In this document: positions 60,974 through 64,000 of the stretch, one piece after another
Layout of the letters: every line of letters begins with the position of its first letter
Numbering within the stretch: the stretch's first letter is position 1
NCBI RefSeq assembly: GCF_900156065.1
Contig: NZ_FTNF01000029.1
Span: forward strand, 1 to 64,000
Direction of reading: 5' to 3'
Source of the DNA: Micromonospora avicenniae
GTDB taxonomy: Bacteria; Actinomycetota; Actinomycetes; Mycobacteriales; Micromonosporaceae
DNA length: 64,000 bases
Translations under genes and position numbers: made by a program
The notes under the pieces: model-generated
The model's input: only the letters and a program-made list of their open reading frames with translations
Databases searched by the model: none
What the model was told of the DNA's origin: nothing

Positions 60974-62047
60974 TCAGCCACGCCCGCAGCGACCGCAGCC
61001 GCCCCGGCGGCGCAGGTGGTACGCGTACGTGGCCAGACCCAGCGCCGGCCCCCAGGCCGGCCAGAGCAGCACCGGCGCGGTGGCCAGGTTGAAATCCGCT
61101 CCGGCCAGTGCCCAGAACCGGGGGTTCGCGATCAGCCCGAGCGTGGCCGCGGTGACCGCGACCGCCACCAGGGTGGCCGGGGTCACGGCGAGCCGCACGG
61201 GCACCCGGCGACCGGCCAGGCCGAGCATCCAGCGGGGGAACCGCTCACCCCACCGCTGCACCAGGCCGAGGGTGAGGACCGCGCCGACGGTGGCGAACGC
61301 GCCCAGCCCGAACCCGGCCCAGACCGCGCCGTTCGCCTGCATCTCGGCGAGGAACTCGCGGGAGATGCCGAGCGGAACCCCGGCGGCCCAGGCGAAACGG
61401 GTCGACGCGTACGCCAGCGGGATGGCGGCGGCGATCCCGGCGGCCCACCGGCCCCAGCGGGCGGCGGCGGCCGGGGCGGTCCAGCCGCGCTCGGCGTCGC
61501 CGCGCCCGCAGGCGGCGCACGCCTCGGCGCTACGCCGCTGCCAGACCAGCACCGCGCCGGCGAGCAGCAGCCCGCCGATCACGGCGGCGAAGCGGGCGAA
61601 GAGGGCCCAGGTGAAGACGTCGGAGTAGTCGACCGGCGGCCAGCCGAACGGCGCGCCGATGATCAACATCGGGGCGTAACCGAGCATGACCAGCACTCGG
61701 GCGTCGGGGACGACCAGGGCCAGGAAGGCCGCGACCGCCCAGCCGTAGCCGGCGAGCAGTGCCCGCAGCTGACGGGGCGAACGGACGGCCGGGCGGTCCA
61801 TGGCTAGCGCGGCGACCGCAGCGGTGAGCAGCAGGACGGCGAACAGGGACGGGCCGAACCGGACGGGGACCAGCCGGAGCAGGTTGGTGTCGCCGTGCGG
61901 GTCGTTCGCGCCGAACGGGTAGCCGGCGCCGGTGATCGTGGCGAGCAGGGCGAGGACGCCCCAGAGGCCGAGCCAGCCGGCCGCGAGCGGGGCGAGCCGG
62001 TCGGGCCAGCGGGTGGCGGGGCGAGGCGGTGCATCGGTGATCGTCAT
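60974..62047 (-). CDS. Multi-pass membrane protein with Cys pairs, function unknown
   Basis: A 357-residue protein with about eight hydrophobic segments. A polar loop near residue 175 holds ACAACGRG and the C-terminal tail ends GGCGRCGRG, so two CxxC pairs may bind zinc or act in redox on the same side of the membrane. No family is recognised. ATG 62047 is preceded by GAGG at a short distance. It follows the response regulator gene on the same strand by 112 bases, which allows regulation by that two-component system. Confidence 0.75.
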   Translation of the reverse strand: MTITDAPPRPATRWPDRLAPLAAGWLGLWGVLALLATITGAGYPFGANDPHGDTNLLRLVPVRFGPSLFAVLLLTAAVAALAMDRPAVRSPRQLRALLAGYGWAVAAFLALVVPDARVLVMLGYAPMLIIGAPFGWPPVDYSDVFTWALFARFAAVIGGLLLAGAVLVWQRRSAEACAACGRGDAERGWTAPAAAARWGRWAAGIAAAIPLAYASTRFAWAAGVPLGISREFLAEMQANGAVWAGFGLGAFATVGAVLTLGLVQRWGERFPRWMLGLAGRRVPVRLAVTPATLVAVAVTAATLGLIANPRFWALAGADFNLATAPVLLWPAWGPALGLATYAYHLRRRGGCGRCGRG

Positions 62048-62159
62048 AACCTCAGCGTCGGCTCGCTCGGCCCGGAAACCCTCCCGTGCCGTGGGGAATC
62101 AGGTCCCCCTCCCGGGGGAACCGGCACCGCCCCCGGACCTGGTGACCTCACCCGCGCCG

Positions 62160-62810
62160 TCAGCCGGACGGGGTGACGAAACCGGACTCGTACGCGACGA
62201 TGACGGCCTGGGTACGGTCCCGCACCGCCAGTTTGGCCAGCACGTTGCCGACGTGGGTCTTCACCGTCTCCACCCCGACCACGAGGCGCGCGGCGATCTC
62301 CGGATTGGACAGTCCGGCGGCCATCAACCGCAGCACCTCGGCCTCCCGTTCGGTCAGCCGGGCCGCGCGTAGCCGATCCCCACCCTGCCCGCCGTACGCA
62401 CCGACGAGTCGCCGGATAGCCGCCGGGAACAGCAGGGACTCACCGGCGGCGACCACCCGCACCGCCTCCACCACCTCGGCCGGTCGCGCCCGCTTCAGCA
62501 GGAACCCGCTGGCGCCGGCGCGCAGCGCGTCGTAGACGTACTCGTCGTTGGCGAAGGTGGTGACGACCAGCACCCGGGGTGGCTCGGCGGAGGCGGCCAG
62601 CAGATGCCGGGTGGCCTGAATGCCGTCGATGCCCGGCATGCGGACGTCCATCAACACCACCGCGGGCCGGTGCCGGGCGACCAGCGGCAGCACCTCGGCA
62701 CCGTCCGCGGCCTCGGCGAGCACCCGCAGGTCGGGTTGGGCGTCGATGATCGCGCGCAGTCCGACCCGGATCAGCTCGTCGTCGTCGACGATCAGCACTC
62801 CGATACTCAC
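62160..62810 (-). CDS. NarL/LuxR-type response regulator
   Basis: A 216-residue regulator. The receiver domain (IGVLIVDDDELIRVGLRAII, phospho-acceptor Asp in VVLMDVRMPGIDG, TFANDEYVYDAL, Lys in FLLKRARP) is followed by a LuxR-type helix-turn-helix (LTEREAEVLRLMAAGLSNPEIAARLVVGVETVKTHVGNVLAKL). GTG 62810 overlaps the kinase stop by four bases (62807-62810), so the pair is translated together. Confidence 0.95.
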   Translation of the reverse strand: MSIGVLIVDDDELIRVGLRAIIDAQPDLRVLAEAADGAEVLPLVARHRPAVVLMDVRMPGIDGIQATRHLLAASAEPPRVLVVTTFANDEYVYDALRAGASGFLLKRARPAEVVEAVRVVAAGESLLFPAAIRRLVGAYGGQGGDRLRAARLTEREAEVLRLMAAGLSNPEIAARLVVGVETVKTHVGNVLAKLAVRDRTQAVIVAYESGFVTPSG

Positions 62811-64000
62811 GGCGCCTCCCGGTACGGCAGTCGCACGCCGATGCGCCACCGGCCACCCGCCGGTCCGGCGGCGAGCTGCCCGCCGAGCAGCAGCACCCGT
62901 TCCCGCATGCCGTCCAGGCCACGGCCACCGCCACCCTGGTCGGGGCGGCGCGGCGCGGGCAGCAGCTCGTTGACCAGCTCCAGCTCCAGCGCGTCCGGCC
63001 CGACGTGGAGCCGCAGCTCGACCGTCCCCCGGCCGTAGCGCGCCGCGTTGGTCAGCGCTTCCTGCACGATCCGGTACCCCTCCCGGGAGACCGCCGCCGG
63101 CACGGCCGCCGGGTCTCCGGTACGGCGCTCGTCCACCGGCAGGCCCGCCGCGCGGCTGTCCGCCACCAGCCGGTCCAGGTCGGCGAGCGTACGCTGCGGC
63201 GCCGGTGCGGGCCGGCCGTGTTCGGGCTCCCGGAGCACCCCGAGCACGTGGTCGAGGTCGTCCATCGCGGCCCGGCCGGCCTCCTCTATGGCGGCCAACG
63301 CCCGGCGGACGAACTCCGGGTCGGTGTCCAGCACCGCGCGGGCCGCCCCGGCTTGCAAGGTCGCCACGGTGAGCGCGTGGCCGACCGAGTCGTGTAGTTC
63401 CCTCGCCAGCCGGTTGCGCTCGGCGAGCCGGGTCGCGCGGGCCTCGAGCGCGGCGATCCGCTCGGCCTGCGCCGGCCCGAGCAGCACCGGCGCCATCGTC
63501 GCGGCGAGCGCGCCGAGCCCGGCGACGGCGTAGCCGAGGCCGACGAGCAGCAGCACGCCGGTGAGGGTGAGCCAGCCCGTGTCCCGCCCGTCGAGTGGGC
63601 CGAACTGTTCCTCCCGGAGCAGCTCCGCGCCGATGCCGAACTGCTGGGCGATGAACGCCAGCGCCATCGGTACCGCCATGAGCAGGGCGACGATCAGCAG
63701 TCCACCGATCACCAGGTGGGTGGCGATCCAGAGGGTGGCGCGCAGCCGGGTCTCCCGGTCGGCCCGGTGGGTGGGCGCGGGATCCGGCAGGTCCACCCCG
63801 AGCAGCGCCCGGGCCGCCGCGATCTCCAACGCGCGGCTCCCGTCGAGCAGTAGCGGGACCCCGGCGATCAGCGCGGCGACCAGGAGCAGTCCGAGCGTCA
63901 GCGGCCAGGGGATCGCCGGCCCGGTGAAGACCTGCCGGAACGCCACCACGAGCAGCACGTACGGCAGCACGAGCACGCCGCCGAGCAGCAGGAACACGCC
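62807..64000 (-). CDS. Sensor histidine kinase of the NarL type, cut by the window edge
   Basis: The C-terminal ~397 residues of a membrane kinase. Hydrophobic segments (LLLGGVLVLPYVLLVVAF, LVIGGLLIVALLMAV, LLLVGLGYAVAGLGAL) precede the HisKA_3 dimerisation box with the phospho-acceptor His in RNRLARELHDSVGHALTVA. An HATPase_c domain follows (REGYRIVQEALTNAARYG.., GRGLDGMRERVLLLGG). It partners the response regulator encoded downstream. A GTG at 63997 is in frame, but the reading frame continues to the window edge, so the true start is probably outside. Confidence 0.93.
   Translation of the reverse strand, partial: GVFLLLGGVLVLPYVLLVVAFRQVFTGPAIPWPLTLGLLLVAALIAGVPLLLDGSRALEIAAARALLGVDLPDPAPTHRADRETRLRATLWIATHLVIGGLLIVALLMAVPMALAFIAQQFGIGAELLREEQFGPLDGRDTGWLTLTGVLLLVGLGYAVAGLGALAATMAPVLLGPAQAERIAALEARATRLAERNRLARELHDSVGHALTVATLQAGAARAVLDTDPEFVRRALAAIEEAGRAAMDDLDHVLGVLREPEHGRPAPAPQRTLADLDRLVADSRAAGLPVDERRTGDPAAVPAAVSREGYRIVQEALTNAARYGRGTVELRLHVGPDALELELVNELLPAPRRPDQGGGGRGLDGMRERVLLLGGQLAAGPAGGRWRIGVRLPYREAP

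Overview
The window is high-GC actinobacterial DNA. Several features point to the family Micromonosporaceae, probably Micromonospora or a close relative (inference). They are: a close homologue of the Actinoplanes aculeacin A acylase; a tmsA/tmsB pair for 10-methyl fatty acids, which are membrane markers of this group; several SigE-type sigma/anti-sigma pairs; and many genes that appear to be leaderless, with a TANNNT box 6-7 bases before the start codon. I see no rRNA, tRNA or CRISPR array.

Layout. 1-300: end of an IS transposase and a decayed flavin reductase. 306-10.7 kb: drug-efflux-type ABC pair, a double-MerR regulator facing a DUF6194 gene, two secreted phosphodiester glycosidases, an SF1 helicase-like ATPase, a GYD protein, and a SigE-type sigma gene overlapping its predicted anti-sigma/membrane partner. 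10.9-16.8 kb: secreted M6-like metalloprotease, SDR, GIY-YIG protein, secreted FnIII/FG-GAP protein. 16.8-26.9 kb: an accessory segment with visibly lower GC in part. It holds a mini-GntR regulator, a HEPN/NB-ARC/TPR STAND protein, a divergent PLD-nuclease/SF2-helicase/DUF3427 protein, a Cys4-tailed unknown, a frameshifted gene, a DUF574 methyltransferase and a truncated macro-domain (DarG-like) gene ending in a terminator. This is the most likely place for an undescribed defence system.

26.9-32.9 kb: PadR regulator with FtsX-type ABC transporter, a YciI/DGPF gene with an ECF42 sigma factor, and VOC genes, one of them a remnant. 33-36.5 kb: two paralogous one-pass membrane proteins with unlike secreted tails, separated by a WapI-type immunity gene. 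36.7-45.5 kb: aculeacin acylase, gluconokinase, class A beta-lactamase-like serine hydrolase, TipAL-type regulator, membrane GGDEF/EAL protein. 45.8-48.5 kb: two-gene module of a Cas4/AddB-like Fe-S nuclease and an unknown partner. 48.7-52.8 kb: Tat-exported MBL protein, ArsR/SRPBCC pair, and a second SigE sigma/anti-sigma operon bracketed by matching hairpins. 52.9-57.4 kb: tmsA-tmsB, YbaK, DUF427 and DinB-like genes. 57.5-64 kb: MoxR-type ATPase with a VWA partner, a Cys-pair membrane protein, and a NarL-type two-component system whose kinase runs off the right edge.

Most regulators sit next to the genes they probably control. Translational coupling by ATGA or GTGA overlaps is common: the ABC pair, PadR-ABC-FtsX, the nuclease module, tmsA-tmsB and the two-component pair. 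All calls come from reading the sequence and translations. No database search was run.
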